64,000 nt of DNA from Gammaproteobacteria bacterium CG_4_10_14_0_2_um_filter_38_22 (lineage in GTDB: Bacteria > Pseudomonadota > Gammaproteobacteria > Coxiellales > Coxiellaceae). Where the stretch lies: the NCBI GenBank assembly GCA_002793195.1, contig PFPT01000017.1, positions 1 to 64,000 of the forward strand, given 5' to 3'. How positions within the stretch are numbered: the stretch's first letter is position 1; each line of letters starts with the position of its first letter. A program made the position numbers and the translations under genes. The notes under the pieces are model-generated. The model saw only the letters and a list, made by a program, of their open reading frames with translations, did not search any database and was not told the origin of the DNA. Of the stretch, positions 45,690 through 54,757 are shown in pieces.

Positions 45690-46910
45690 TTAAGCTTTCG
45701 CTATTGCTGATAATGAAATAGATCTTGTTTTTCCAGATCTCAACACGCATTCACTTGGTCGAACACTGCGCATCAGATTAGACGTTGACTTCCAAAATGA
45801 AACAGATCGACGTTGTGCATTCAGCAATTCACCAAAAGTGTAAGTGTCATTGCTAATAGGGGCTTTCAAAATACCAGCAACGCTAGCGTCAGCCGATATC
45901 TTGCCTTCAACGATTTTTGCCGTTTCTTTCAAAATCAAGCTTGCTTTCTGCATCTTGCTTTGTTGCGACTCATAAAACCAACTGCCAAGACCGGCGTTAT
46001 ACATTTTATCAGCCTCAGTCACCACGGATACTAAAAATCTTTTTACCTCTCCCGCTTCCATTTGATTTATTTTTTTCATCAATTTATTTGTTAATGTGTT
46101 AATGGTTGCTGCTTGCATTTGACGCGCATCTTCCTCACGAACTGGATTGGTGATATGTAGTTTTCGCACAAGTGCTGCACCAAAAGGAATAGAAGCCACC
46201 TCACCTAATGTTGCCGGAACTGGCACGGATAACTTGAAAAATCCAACATGCGCTACTGTTGTTACCATTGCATGTAATTTGAGAAATGCAAAAATAGAAA
46301 AGAAAGTAGCTGGAATTCCAACTGCAGCAGCAGCAATATTTACACCGGGTGTCATAAGCAAACACACCAATCCCACGCAAGCTGCAGCAGCAACCAAACC
46401 ACCCAACACAGTTGCCCCTCGACGTAACCAAGCACGTTTATAAGAAATAGAATGCGTTAATTTTGTAGCATCATCAATTAAAACGGACAGTTGATCTGAT
46501 GACGCTGTTTGCCCTTCTTCTGGCACTGAAGTAACACGACTTTCGTTGTTTTCATCATTTTCAATCAGCTTACGCATGGCTTTTACAGATGCATGCTGTG
46601 ATTTTAAAATAACAATATCTTGTGCAGACATTTTATTGATTTTAAAAATGAACGCACTTGATGATTGAACACCTTCAATATATTTTTTCAGCGTGCCAAC
46701 ATAAGTAACCATAGCTTGATAATCCGTTAGCATCTCACCTTGTTTTTCATCATGCGTGCTGCGATCCAATCCCGCTAGAATTGCTCTCAACGCATCCAGA
46801 TTTTTTTCAAAAAAAGCCAAATCAAATAATAATTCATTATATATTTTAATGAGTGCTTCTGTATTTTCAGCGTTATTAGCAGCCAATATCTCTTTATCAT
46901 ATTTTCTCAT
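45690..46910 (-). CDS. Orphan two-helix membrane protein inserted in the division cluster
   Basis: 406 residues of no family I recognise. The N-terminal half (1-155) is helical and charged. Two adjacent hydrophobic segments (about 166-187 and 190-215) form a hairpin, and the C-terminal 190 residues are again soluble, ending in a basic tail. There is no signal peptide. It lies between ftsI and murE, which are normally neighbours, in the same orientation, with AAGGTG 5 nt before the ATG. A membrane hairpin between helical arms recalls host-membrane-targeted effectors, but a role in division or wall synthesis is the alternative that its position suggests. Confidence 0.75.
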   Translation of the reverse strand: MRKYDKEILAANNAENTEALIKIYNELLFDLAFFEKNLDALRAILAGLDRSTHDEKQGEMLTDYQAMVTYVGTLKKYIEGVQSSSAFIFKINKMSAQDIVILKSQHASVKAMRKLIENDENNESRVTSVPEEGQTASSDQLSVLIDDATKLTHSISYKRAWLRRGATVLGGLVAAAACVGLVCLLMTPGVNIAAAAVGIPATFFSIFAFLKLHAMVTTVAHVGFFKLSVPVPATLGEVASIPFGAALVRKLHITNPVREEDARQMQAATINTLTNKLMKKINQMEAGEVKRFLVSVVTEADKMYNAGLGSWFYESQQSKMQKASLILKETAKIVEGKISADASVAGILKAPISNDTYTFGELLNAQRRSVSFWKSTSNLMRSVRPSECVLRSGKTRSISLSAIAKA

Positions 46911-46913
46911 AAA

Positions 46914-46978
46914 TCACCTTACACATTAGATTAAGATGCAGTCCATTTCTTTTTTTCCATGATAAACAGTGTAGGTGA
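46914..46978 (-). promoter_or_regulatory. Leader inverted repeat that could mask the Shine-Dalgarno site
   Basis: In the leader of the 406-residue orphan, TCACCTACAC (arm at 46969-46978, read on the minus strand) is complementary to GTGTAAGGTGA (46914-46924) apart from one bulged A. The second arm contains the Shine-Dalgarno sequence AAGGTG and ends 3 nt before the ATG. About 44 nt lie between the arms. Folding would hide the ribosome binding site, so translation may be conditionally controlled. Folding strength was not calculated. Confidence 0.4.
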
Positions 46979-47053
46979 TGCGATACGAAATAGATTTCCT
47001 AAGCTTGCGCGCTTAAAGCAAAAACGGATAAAGCCGAAAAGTACAGAAGAATG

Positions 47054-48742
47054 CTAATTTTTTATTTGTCTTGTGGATGCTTGAATATGGTCTGGCGGAA
47101 TATTGAGAATACGCAATGCCGCCCCCATGACTTTAGAAAATACCGGCGCTGCAGTTTGTCCGCCAAAATGCAGCCTTTTTGAGTTTTGTGGATTACGAAT
47201 AACAACAGCAATAACCAATTGCGGATCACTCGCTGGCGCGATACCCACAAAGTCACCTATATATTTTTTCTTATCATATCCATGTGGACCAGCTATATAA
47301 GCCGTTCCCGTTTTTCCTGCAATTAAATAGCCAGGCACTTTTGCCAAATGACCCGTTCCTCGCTTTCCATAGACAACCGATTTCAACATCTTAATAACTT
47401 CATTAGCAACTTGTTTTGAAATTACTTGTTTTCCAGCAGGGATAGCATCAAGTTTTAAAAAACTTACCGGATGTGAAATGCCGTCATCTGCCAAAATAGA
47501 ATAGGCATGTGCCAATTGCAACGTGGTAACCGCAATACCATAACCATAAGCCAGCGTTGCAATATCACTTTTATACCAAACCGCATGCTCAACCAATCGA
47601 CCACTGGACTCACCAGGAAATCCACTTGATGTACGACGACCAAAACCAACACGTCGCAATAAATTGTAAAATTCTTGTGGCGGTAAAGACAATAAAATTT
47701 TTGCCGCACCCACATTACTGGATACTTCTAAAATTTTACGTAAATCCACAATGCCATTATCAACCGCATCATCACGAATATCATACCCGCCGATATTCAT
47801 ATAACCTGGGTTTGTATTAACCAATGAAGTTAAATTGTATTGACCACTCTCTAATGCCATCGCAATGGTAAATGGTTTCATTGTTGAGCCTGGCTCAAAT
47901 GAATCAGTCACTGCGCGATTTCGAAAATCACCATCTTGTTCTGCAATACGATTATTGGGATTATACGAAGGCTGATTAGCCATCGCCAAAATTTCACCTG
48001 TTTTTACGTTTAAAACAACAATTGAGCCAGAAGACGCATTTAATTTTTGCACTTGTTCCTTCAGTGCGCGATACGCAATATATTGAATACGATGATCTAA
48101 ACTCAAAGTAAGATCATGACCCTGATGCGGTTTCTTTAATAGCGCGACGTTTTCAATAATGTGTCCCAACCGATCACGCAACACTTCTTTTTTTCCAGGC
48201 GTGCCACTCAACCAGTTGTTATAAGCCAGCTCCAATCCTTCCTGACCATGATCATCAATATTCGTAATCCCAACGACATGCGCTGTTACTTCGCCTTCAG
48301 GATAAAATCGCTGATACTGCATTTCAAAATGCAGCCCAGGAATTTTGAGTGCTTTTAATTCATTTCTGACATCAGGTGGGTTTTGTCGATTTAAATAAAT
48401 AAATCCTTTTCCCTTGATATCACGCGACTGAATAAATGAAACAGGTAATTGCAAATCTGCCGACATCACTTTTAATTGCGAAGCGGTCACATTAAAAAAT
48501 TTAGGATTAATCCAAGCAGAGTAAACCGGCGTGCTCATTGCAAGCACTGTTCCCAAGCGATCTGTAATGACACCTCGATGCGCTGGTAAAACATCGGCAC
48601 GCAAAATACGCGCATCGCTTTGTTGCAATAAAAAATGACGTTCGATGACATTTAATTCAATAAGGCGCCAAAGCAAGCCACTCAGTCCGAGCGCCAAAAG
48701 AAAAAAAACGAGATACACTCGCCACGTATAATGTCGACCCAT
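47054..48742 (-). CDS. ftsI: Peptidoglycan transpeptidase FtsI (PBP3)
   Basis: About 562 residues. Septal cross-linking enzyme. One N-terminal membrane segment (YLVFFLLALGLSGLLWRLIEL), a PBP dimerisation domain, then the transpeptidase with S-x-x-K in EPGSTMKPFTIA, the SxN motif in EVSSNVG and KTG in IAGKTGTAYI. Started at 48742 with GGA about 9 nt upstream; a longer frame to 48784 overlaps ftsL. Downstream is the inserted orphan rather than murE. Confidence 0.97.
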   Translation of the reverse strand: MGRHYTWRVYLVFFLLALGLSGLLWRLIELNVIERHFLLQQSDARILRADVLPAHRGVITDRLGTVLAMSTPVYSAWINPKFFNVTASQLKVMSADLQLPVSFIQSRDIKGKGFIYLNRQNPPDVRNELKALKIPGLHFEMQYQRFYPEGEVTAHVVGITNIDDHGQEGLELAYNNWLSGTPGKKEVLRDRLGHIIENVALLKKPHQGHDLTLSLDHRIQYIAYRALKEQVQKLNASSGSIVVLNVKTGEILAMANQPSYNPNNRIAEQDGDFRNRAVTDSFEPGSTMKPFTIAMALESGQYNLTSLVNTNPGYMNIGGYDIRDDAVDNGIVDLRKILEVSSNVGAAKILLSLPPQEFYNLLRRVGFGRRTSSGFPGESSGRLVEHAVWYKSDIATLAYGYGIAVTTLQLAHAYSILADDGISHPVSFLKLDAIPAGKQVISKQVANEVIKMLKSVVYGKRGTGHLAKVPGYLIAGKTGTAYIAGPHGYDKKKYIGDFVGIAPASDPQLVIAVVIRNPQNSKRLHFGGQTAAPVFSKVMGAALRILNIPPDHIQASTRQIKN

Positions 48743-48749
48743 AACACTG

Positions 48750-49106
48750 TTATTCCGATGCAGAGACGGATTTTGGCATTTCAATCATCACAATATGCTT
48801 CATAGATGGTGTTTCCATCCCCAATTGCGAACTGGCAATTGCTTGAATACGTGATTGTGTCGACCAGGCACCTTTTTCCAATAATAATTTACTGGTTTCA
48901 ATTTCACCCTGTTGCTGCACTTGTTGCAATTGCTGATACTGAATGAATAAACGACGCGACAAGTCTTTTAAATACACAACAGAAAATGCGGAAAAAATAA
49001 GTAAAACAATCAACGCACCAATTGCAAATTGATTTTTAACTGACATCGTTTCTTGCGCTTCGCGCCGACGAACGATCCAGCCAAATCCGTGAATGGCTCT
49101 TGTCAT
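48750..49106 (-). CDS. ftsL: Cell division protein FtsL
   Basis: 118 residues from the ATG at 49106, which has GGAG 5 nt upstream; a longer open frame to 49169 has no such site. A single membrane segment (FAIGALIVLLIFSAFSVVYL) is followed by a periplasmic leucine-zipper-like coiled coil (FIQYQQLQQVQQQGEIETSK). Small bitopic divisome protein, recognisable mainly by position between rsmH and ftsI and by topology. Confidence 0.88.
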   Translation of the reverse strand: MTRAIHGFGWIVRRREAQETMSVKNQFAIGALIVLLIFSAFSVVYLKDLSRRLFIQYQQLQQVQQQGEIETSKLLLEKGAWSTQSRIQAIASSQLGMETPSMKHIVMIEMPKSVSASE

Positions 49107-49208
49107 GTGAACTCCGTAAAAGTGTGCGTGTGAATTATTGATATGAGCAAGAAAATAAAAATAAAACATTCTTAAATTCTGATACGCACACCCACACTCA
49201 CACTTAAA

Positions 49209-50144
49209 TTACATTTTCTCAGCAACCCTCAATCGCGCACTGCGTGCTCGAGGATTACCTTTAATTTCTGTTTCCGATGCTTCAATCGATTTTCCAATTT
49301 TCCGCAATCGTGCTTGCTGCAACTGTTGTAACTGTTCCTGCGTGATTGGAAAATCAGGCGGATACAAATCCGTACTCGATTCTCTCTGAATAAATTGTTT
49401 TACCATTCTATCTTCCAACGAATGGAAACTAATCACGCACATCCGACCACCGACTGACATCACATTCACAATCTGCGGCAAACATTCCTGCAACGCCTTC
49501 AATTCCTCATTTATAAAAATGCGAATCGCTTGAAAAGCCCGCGTTGCGGGATGTTTATGCTTTTCCTTTTTCGGATTCGCCTTTTCAACAATACTCGCCA
49601 ACTGTGTTGTCGTTGTAATACGTACTGATTCACGAGTACGCACAATTGCTGCCGCAATTCGGCGAGAAAATCGTTCTTCACCGTACTGATACAACACATT
49701 GGCAATGTCATGGACATCCGCTGTGTTAATCCATGTCGCTGCATCTAATCCAGCAGATGAATTCATCCGCATATCTAGCGGTCCATCACGCAAAAAACTA
49801 AACCCCCGCTGCGGGTCATCTAACTGCGGAGATGAAACGCCCAAATCAAGCAAGACACCATCCACTTGGCCGAGCCAACCCCGTTTTAAAATCTCTGCTT
49901 CTAAACTCGAAAAAGAAGCATGCACAATTTCAAAACGGGGATCAGAAAGAAAAGGCTCCGCCGTTGCAACTGCGATCGCTTCAGGATCTAAATCAATTGC
50001 AATCAACCGACCTTGCGGTCCTAATCTTTCCAATATGGCTCGACTGTGCCCCCCTCGACCAAACGTGGCATCGACGTAAATGCCACTTTTTTCGATTGCC
50101 AAATTGGCAACCGCTTCCGCTAACAAAACCGATTGATGCTTCAT
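49209..50144 (-). CDS. rsmH: 16S rRNA (cytosine1402-N4)-methyltransferase RsmH
   Basis: 311 residues from the ATG at 50144 (GGTGG just upstream). HQSVLLAEAV opens the family, YVDATFGRGGHSRAIL is the AdoMet-binding loop, GVLLDLGVSSPQLDD a signature, and RSARLRVAEK the C-terminus. It acts on the same 16S nucleotide as RsmI, encoded at 60205. It follows mraZ directly. Confidence 0.97.
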   Translation of the reverse strand: MKHQSVLLAEAVANLAIEKSGIYVDATFGRGGHSRAILERLGPQGRLIAIDLDPEAIAVATAEPFLSDPRFEIVHASFSSLEAEILKRGWLGQVDGVLLDLGVSSPQLDDPQRGFSFLRDGPLDMRMNSSAGLDAATWINTADVHDIANVLYQYGEERFSRRIAAAIVRTRESVRITTTTQLASIVEKANPKKEKHKHPATRAFQAIRIFINEELKALQECLPQIVNVMSVGGRMCVISFHSLEDRMVKQFIQRESSTDLYPPDFPITQEQLQQLQQARLRKIGKSIEASETEIKGNPRARSARLRVAEKM

Positions 50145-50170
50145 AATGCCACCGAAAAAAAACGTCAATG

Positions 50171-50629
50171 TTATAACGTCAACATCGCCAATTCCATCGG
50201 AACGTTATGATTTTCACCCATGCTTTCCGCTAACCATGTTATACGTGCATCTTCCCACGCTTGTTCATTCCAAATTTCAATCTTTTTGCCTTGCCCAACC
50301 AAAATCGCCGATTTTTCAAGATCAGCATATTCACGCAATAACGTAGGCAAAAGAATACGACCTTGTCGATCTAACTCGAGTTCGGTCGCATGCCCCATCA
50401 ACAATCTTTGAATACGACGCGCTGCTGGCTGAAAACTGGGTAAGCTTTCTAATTTTTCTTCAATAATCTGCCACTGCGGAAAAGGATAGAGCAATAAACA
50501 ACGTTGTTCGGTATCAATTGTCACAACCAGAGAACCACTGGATTCTTCCACCATCAGCGTACGATAGTTGGCCGGGATCGTAATGCGTCCCTTCGAATCA
50601 ATTTGGCCAGCTGACAGTCCCCGAAACAT
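50171..50629 (-). CDS. mraZ: Transcriptional regulator MraZ
   Basis: 152 residues. AbrB-like DNA-binding protein that represses the division cluster. Two SpoVT/AbrB-like halves are seen: FRGLSAGQIDSKGRITIPANYR and the second with ELELDRQGRILLPTLLREYA. It is the first gene of the leftward operon, with a candidate MraZ operator about 37 bp upstream. Confidence 0.96.
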   Translation of the reverse strand: MFRGLSAGQIDSKGRITIPANYRTLMVEESSGSLVVTIDTEQRCLLLYPFPQWQIIEEKLESLPSFQPAARRIQRLLMGHATELELDRQGRILLPTLLREYADLEKSAILVGQGKKIEIWNEQAWEDARITWLAESMGENHNVPMELAMLTL

Positions 50630-50665
50630 CCGTTTAATCCTTCATCCGTCATATTCTGCTATTTA

Positions 50666-50680
50666 TCCCACATTTCCCCA
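50666..50680 (-). promoter_or_regulatory. Candidate MraZ operator
   Basis: On the minus strand the sequence reads TGGGGAAATGTGGGA: two TGGG(A/G) boxes separated by five bases, the spacing known for MraZ binding sites. E. coli has three boxes; a third is not evident here. The site lies just downstream of the candidate mraZ promoter, consistent with autorepression. Confidence 0.7.
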
Positions 50681-50681
50681 C

Positions 50682-50709
50682 AATATACCACTTTTTTAAC
50701 CAATGTGTA
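50682..50709 (-). promoter_or_regulatory. Candidate mraZ operon promoter
   Basis: Reading leftward, TACACA (50704-50709) and TATATT (50682-50687) are 16 bp apart and match sigma-70 hexamers at 4 of 6 and 5 of 6 positions. The MraZ boxes follow immediately. Assigned by eye only. Confidence 0.4.
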
Positions 50710-50867
50710 CACTTTTTGTTCGAAATAGGGTTTACAGCAAAATAGTCTGTTCATAACGCCTCATGCCAACCCCATTCAATCCATGAAGACACATGGATAT
50801 CACACACTGACATCATCCCCGCGCTCTGTTATGATTTCGCCATCTGACAAACACGGAGTTCAACCTC

Positions 50868-51350
50868 ATGCCAACATTCGACATCGTTTCTGAATTAAAT
50901 GAACATGAATTAACAAACGCCATTGATCAAGCCAATCGTGAAGTATCGACACGCTTTGATTTCAAAGGGACAAACAGTAAATACATGCTTGAAAAAGAAA
51001 TGATTAAGCTGATGACAGAAAGTGATTTTCAATTAAAACAAATGCTGGATATCTTGCATAACAAACTCACCAAACGCAGCATTGATTTACGACACCTAGA
51101 TCCAAAAGAGCCTATTATTCAGCTGAAATCAGCCATTCAAGAAATCAAACTAAAAAAAGGGGTTGAAACTGAAATCGCAAAAAAAATTGTGAAATTTATT
51201 AAAGACAGCAAATTAAAAGTGCAGGGTTCGATTCAAGGCGAGCAAGTTCGCGTGACAGGAAAAAAACGCGATGATTTACAAGAAGCGATTGCATTATTAC
51301 GCGACGGTAATTTTGGACTGCCGATTCAGTTTACGAACTTTAGAGATTAA
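50868..51350 (+). CDS. yajQ: YajQ family nucleotide-binding protein
   Basis: 160 residues (DUF520). [34 protein letters not shown] at the N-terminus and [19 protein letters not shown] near the C-terminus are diagnostic, with two ferredoxin-like halves. Family members bind nucleotides, including cyclic di-GMP in some species; the role here is unknown. Single gene divergent from mraZ. Confidence 0.95.
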   Translation: MPTFDIVSELNEHELTNAIDQANREVSTRFDFKGTNSKYMLEKEMIKLMTESDFQLKQMLDILHNKLTKRSIDLRHLDPKEPIIQLKSAIQEIKLKKGVETEIAKKIVKFIKDSKLKVQGSIQGEQVRVTGKKRDDLQEAIALLRDGNFGLPIQFTNFRD

Positions 51351-51394
51351 CACCCTAAAATCGCCAAGGCGTTGATAGCGACCTAAGGAATGCA

Positions 51395-51802
51395 ATGCAA
51401 ACAAGGTTATTTTCATATCCATTGATCATCAAAGAAAATCACCTTGATGCATTTGGACACGTAAATAATGCAATATATCTCGCTTTATTTGAAGAAGCAC
51501 GCTGGGATTTAATTACAAAAAATGGATATGGATTACAAAAAATTCAAGCAACCGGTTTAGGCCCAACCATTCTTGAAATCCAATTGCGATTTTTAAAAGA
51601 ACTGCGTTTAAATGAAAAAATAATTATCCAAACACAGTTGGTTTTTTATAAAAATAAAATCGGAAAGCTAGCACAAAAAATGATTTGTAATGATGAGGTT
51701 TATTGCGAAGCCGAATTTACCATCGGTCTTTTTAGTTTAAGTGAGCGAAAATTAGTATTACCAACACAGGAATGGCTGATTGCTATTGGCGTGTTGAATT
51801 AA
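51395..51802 (+). CDS. Acyl-CoA thioesterase, hotdog fold
   Basis: 135 residues. DAFGHVNNAIYLALFEEARWDL is the 4-hydroxybenzoyl-CoA thioesterase/YbgC active-site motif, with the catalytic Asp and the H-V-N-N segment. Hydrolyses acyl-CoA or acyl-ACP thioesters; substrate unknown. CTAAGGA precedes the ATG. It follows yajQ by 44 bp. Confidence 0.88.
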   Translation: MQTRLFSYPLIIKENHLDAFGHVNNAIYLALFEEARWDLITKNGYGLQKIQATGLGPTILEIQLRFLKELRLNEKIIIQTQLVFYKNKIGKLAQKMICNDEVYCEAEFTIGLFSLSERKLVLPTQEWLIAIGVLN

Positions 51803-51821
51803 ACTTAAATATAAATACAAA

Positions 51822-53246
51822 TTAAATCGCCACCCCAACTCGGCCAAATACATCTTCAAAACGCTCAATATCATCTTCACCTAAATATTCACCACACTGC
51901 ACTTCGATAATATGCAAAGGAACTTCAGATAAATTACTCAAGCGGTGTTTTGTTTTTGCTGGGATAAACGTAGATTCACCAGATTTCAAAATAAATTCAC
52001 GTCCATCACAATGCACCAACGCTTCACCACTCACCACGACCCAATTTTCGGAACGATGCTGATGTCGCTGTAAAGATAATTTCGCACCTGAATTAACACA
52101 GATTTCCTTCACTTGAAAACCAGTAGATTGCGCAATGGATTCATACCAACCCCACGGACGAAATACTTTACGCCCTGTTTCCGCTTCCGATCGATTGGAT
52201 AATTTTAATTGATTCACCACCGCTTTAATGTTTTGCGCATAATCTTTATGCGCCGCTAAAATTGCATCCGCCGTTTCAATGACAATACAATCTTTTAAAC
52301 CCAACGCTGCAATCATACGTTTTTCTGAACGTAAATAGGAATTTGATGTATCCAATTGCACCACATCACCAATCACGCAATTCCCATTACTGTCTTTTTC
52401 TGATAATTCATGCAATGCACTCCATGAACCAATATCACTCCATCCCATTGAAACAGGAATCACTGCTGCCTGTTTTGTTTTTTCCATCACCGCATAATCC
52501 ACAGAATCGCTGGGGCAACGCTGTAAAGCTTGCGCATCTAACCGTAAAAAATCTAAATCAGCACAACCTGATTTTAATGCCGCCTCACAACAATCGATTA
52601 TGTCAGGATTAAACTGCATGAGTTCTGCCAAATATTGTTTGGCTGAGAAAACAAAAATACCGCTGTTCCATAAATAATTATTTTTTACGTATGTTTCAGC
52701 ATTCATTGAGTTTGGTTTCTCAATAAATTGATCCACCAAAAAACCATCCGCTACATTTTTTCCGGGTTTGATATAACCATAACCGGTAACAGGTGAGTCA
52801 GGACAAATACCCAATGTTACCAAATAATTTTTTTCTACTAAGAAGCAAGCTGCTTTAATAGCACGCTCCCATTCAACTTGCTTTGTAATAACATGATCTG
52901 CCGGCATGACCAATAAAATGGGATCAGGATGAAATTGCAACGCACGCATGGCAGCAATAGCCACTGCAGGTGCTGTATTTCTACCAACAGACTCCAAAAT
53001 AATATCTGCATCCACTTGAATATCACGCAATTGCTCCGCCACTAAAAAACGAAACGCTGCGTTAGTGATGACAATAGGTTTTGCAACATCAACCGGTTTG
53101 AAATTCACACGCAGCAACGTGTTTTGCAATAAACTGTGATTATCAAGCAATGATAATAGTTGCTTCGGATAAGCTTGGCGCGACAACGGCCACAATCGTG
53201 AACCTGAGCCGCCTGCTAATACAACAGGAAAAAGTGTGTTAGACAT
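51822..53246 (-). CDS. manC: Mannose-1-phosphate guanylyltransferase / mannose-6-phosphate isomerase
   Basis: 474 residues, the bifunctional type II enzyme (ManC/AlgA/CpsB). The N-terminal domain makes GDP-mannose: PVVLAGGSGSRLWPLSR is the nucleotide loop and FIEKPNS the second motif. The C-terminal cupin isomerase has RPWGWYES, GAKLSLQRHQHRSENWVVVSG. Start at 53246, preceded by AAGAG at about 7 nt; the frame extends upstream without family similarity. Supplies GDP-mannose for surface polysaccharide. A possible donor for the glycosyltransferases at 7956-9748, though they are far away. Confidence 0.95.
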   Translation of the reverse strand: MSNTLFPVVLAGGSGSRLWPLSRQAYPKQLLSLLDNHSLLQNTLLRVNFKPVDVAKPIVITNAAFRFLVAEQLRDIQVDADIILESVGRNTAPAVAIAAMRALQFHPDPILLVMPADHVITKQVEWERAIKAACFLVEKNYLVTLGICPDSPVTGYGYIKPGKNVADGFLVDQFIEKPNSMNAETYVKNNYLWNSGIFVFSAKQYLAELMQFNPDIIDCCEAALKSGCADLDFLRLDAQALQRCPSDSVDYAVMEKTKQAAVIPVSMGWSDIGSWSALHELSEKDSNGNCVIGDVVQLDTSNSYLRSEKRMIAALGLKDCIVIETADAILAAHKDYAQNIKAVVNQLKLSNRSEAETGRKVFRPWGWYESIAQSTGFQVKEICVNSGAKLSLQRHQHRSENWVVVSGEALVHCDGREFILKSGESTFIPAKTKHRLSNLSEVPLHIIEVQCGEYLGEDDIERFEDVFGRVGVAI

Positions 53247-53405
53247 CGCCATCTCTTCAATGTACATTTTGATCATAAAAAGAATGATCAATGGTTGCGC
53301 ATGATATCGCATTATCGAGAATGATGAAATACCTAATATTTTAAGATTCCCTTAATTTTAGGATGATATAACTATAATTAATGATCAATTTTAAATGGGG
53401 TTAGC

Positions 53406-53735
53406 ATGAGCAAAGGCAAAGATAATGTTACATTTTTCTCTCCAAATCGCTTTGTTAAATTGGAAAATGCGACCAGCATGCGTAATCATGCTTTCGAGTT
53501 AATGGTAAAAGCAGCCGCGACTAAAGCAGAGCAACAGGACGCACAAAGATTTTTAACCCAAACACAAAGCATTACTCAAGCACAGCAAAATCATACAACA
53601 TCACCAATGAAAAGAGAGCTGTTGACGTCTGTTTTTTCACAGGGCTCAGAACCCAGGCTATTTCGTCGCAACTTAAAATTCGTTGCCGCTACGCCTGAAG
53701 CCAAACCTGCAGCAAAACCAACCATGAGCAACTAA
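53406..53735 (+). CDS. Small hypothetical protein
   Basis: 109 residues, basic, Gln/Ala/Thr-rich, with a helical central part ([17 protein letters not shown]) and a C-terminal AKPAAKP stretch. No signal or membrane segment. GGGG lies 5-6 nt before the ATG. Its stop overlaps the stop of the convergent tdh by 3 bp. No family recognised. Short orphan proteins with polar C-termini are common among secreted substrates, but nothing here proves it. Confidence 0.6.
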   Translation: MSKGKDNVTFFSPNRFVKLENATSMRNHAFELMVKAAATKAEQQDAQRFLTQTQSITQAQQNHTTSPMKRELLTSVFSQGSEPRLFRRNLKFVAATPEAKPAAKPTMSN

Positions 53736-54757
53736 TCCCAAGCTAAAACCACTTTACCGGCATGTCCCGACAGCATGTCGGTAAAGGCTTTTTCAAAATC
53801 CGTATAATGATATTCTGCAGTAATAATAGGCGAAACATCAACACCACTTTGCAACAATGCAATACCCTTATACCATGTTTCAAACATACGCCGACCATAA
53901 ATACCTGCGATTTTTAAACTTTTAAAAATCACTTGCGTCCAATCAATTGCAAAGGGTTTCGCTGGAATACCCAACATCGCAATGCGTCCACCATGATTCA
54001 TGGCCATCACCATATCTTGAAATGCACGCTCATTTCCTGACATTTCTAATCCCACATCAAACCCTTCCGTCATACCCAGTTTTTTCATGACTGTTTTTAA
54101 ATCAGTCTGTGTAGTATCAACCGCAAGTGTTGCACCTAAGCTTGAAGCTAGCTTTAAACGGTATGGATTAATATCAGTAATGACGACATGCCGCGCGCCA
54201 ATTTTATTTGCAATCGGAATGGCCATTAATCCAACAGGTCCTGCGCCCGTAATCAATACATCTTCACCCACCAAATCAAATTCAAGCGCCGTGTGAACTG
54301 CATTGCCATATGGATCTAGAATCGCACCGACACTATCAGAAATATCATCAGATAATTTCACCACATTATCAGCGCACATCGCAAAATACTCTGCGAAAGC
54401 ACCATTAACATGATAGCCAATCCCCTTTGTTTCTCGACACAAATGTCGCGCACCAGCACGACAGTTGCGACAATGTCCGCAAGTCAAATGCCCTTCACCA
54501 GAAACCCGATCACCTACTTTAAATTGTTTGATATTTTTACCCAACTCAACAATTTCACCCATGAACTCGTGACCAATGATCAGCGGCACAGGAACCGTTT
54601 TTTGCGCCCACTCATCCCAATTATAAATATGCAAATCCGTACCACAAATGGCCGTTTTTTTAATTTTAATTAACACATCATTATCATTACACTGCGGCAT
54701 CGACGCATCAGATAACCACAAGCCCTTTTCAGATTTTAATTTGGATAATGTTTTCAT
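53732..54757 (-). CDS. tdh: L-threonine 3-dehydrogenase
   Basis: 341 residues, zinc-dependent medium-chain dehydrogenase. Oxidises threonine to 2-amino-3-ketobutyrate with NAD. Catalytic zinc ligand in [26 protein letters not shown], structural zinc cysteines in [18 protein letters not shown] and the NAD loop [12 protein letters not shown]. Full length (E. coli 341). It overlaps kbl by 4 bp. Confidence 0.97.
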   Translation of the reverse strand: MKTLSKLKSEKGLWLSDASMPQCNDNDVLIKIKKTAICGTDLHIYNWDEWAQKTVPVPLIIGHEFMGEIVELGKNIKQFKVGDRVSGEGHLTCGHCRNCRAGARHLCRETKGIGYHVNGAFAEYFAMCADNVVKLSDDISDSVGAILDPYGNAVHTALEFDLVGEDVLITGAGPVGLMAIPIANKIGARHVVITDINPYRLKLASSLGATLAVDTTQTDLKTVMKKLGMTEGFDVGLEMSGNERAFQDMVMAMNHGGRIAMLGIPAKPFAIDWTQVIFKSLKIAGIYGRRMFETWYKGIALLQSGVDVSPIITAEYHYTDFEKAFTDMLSGHAGKVVLAWD

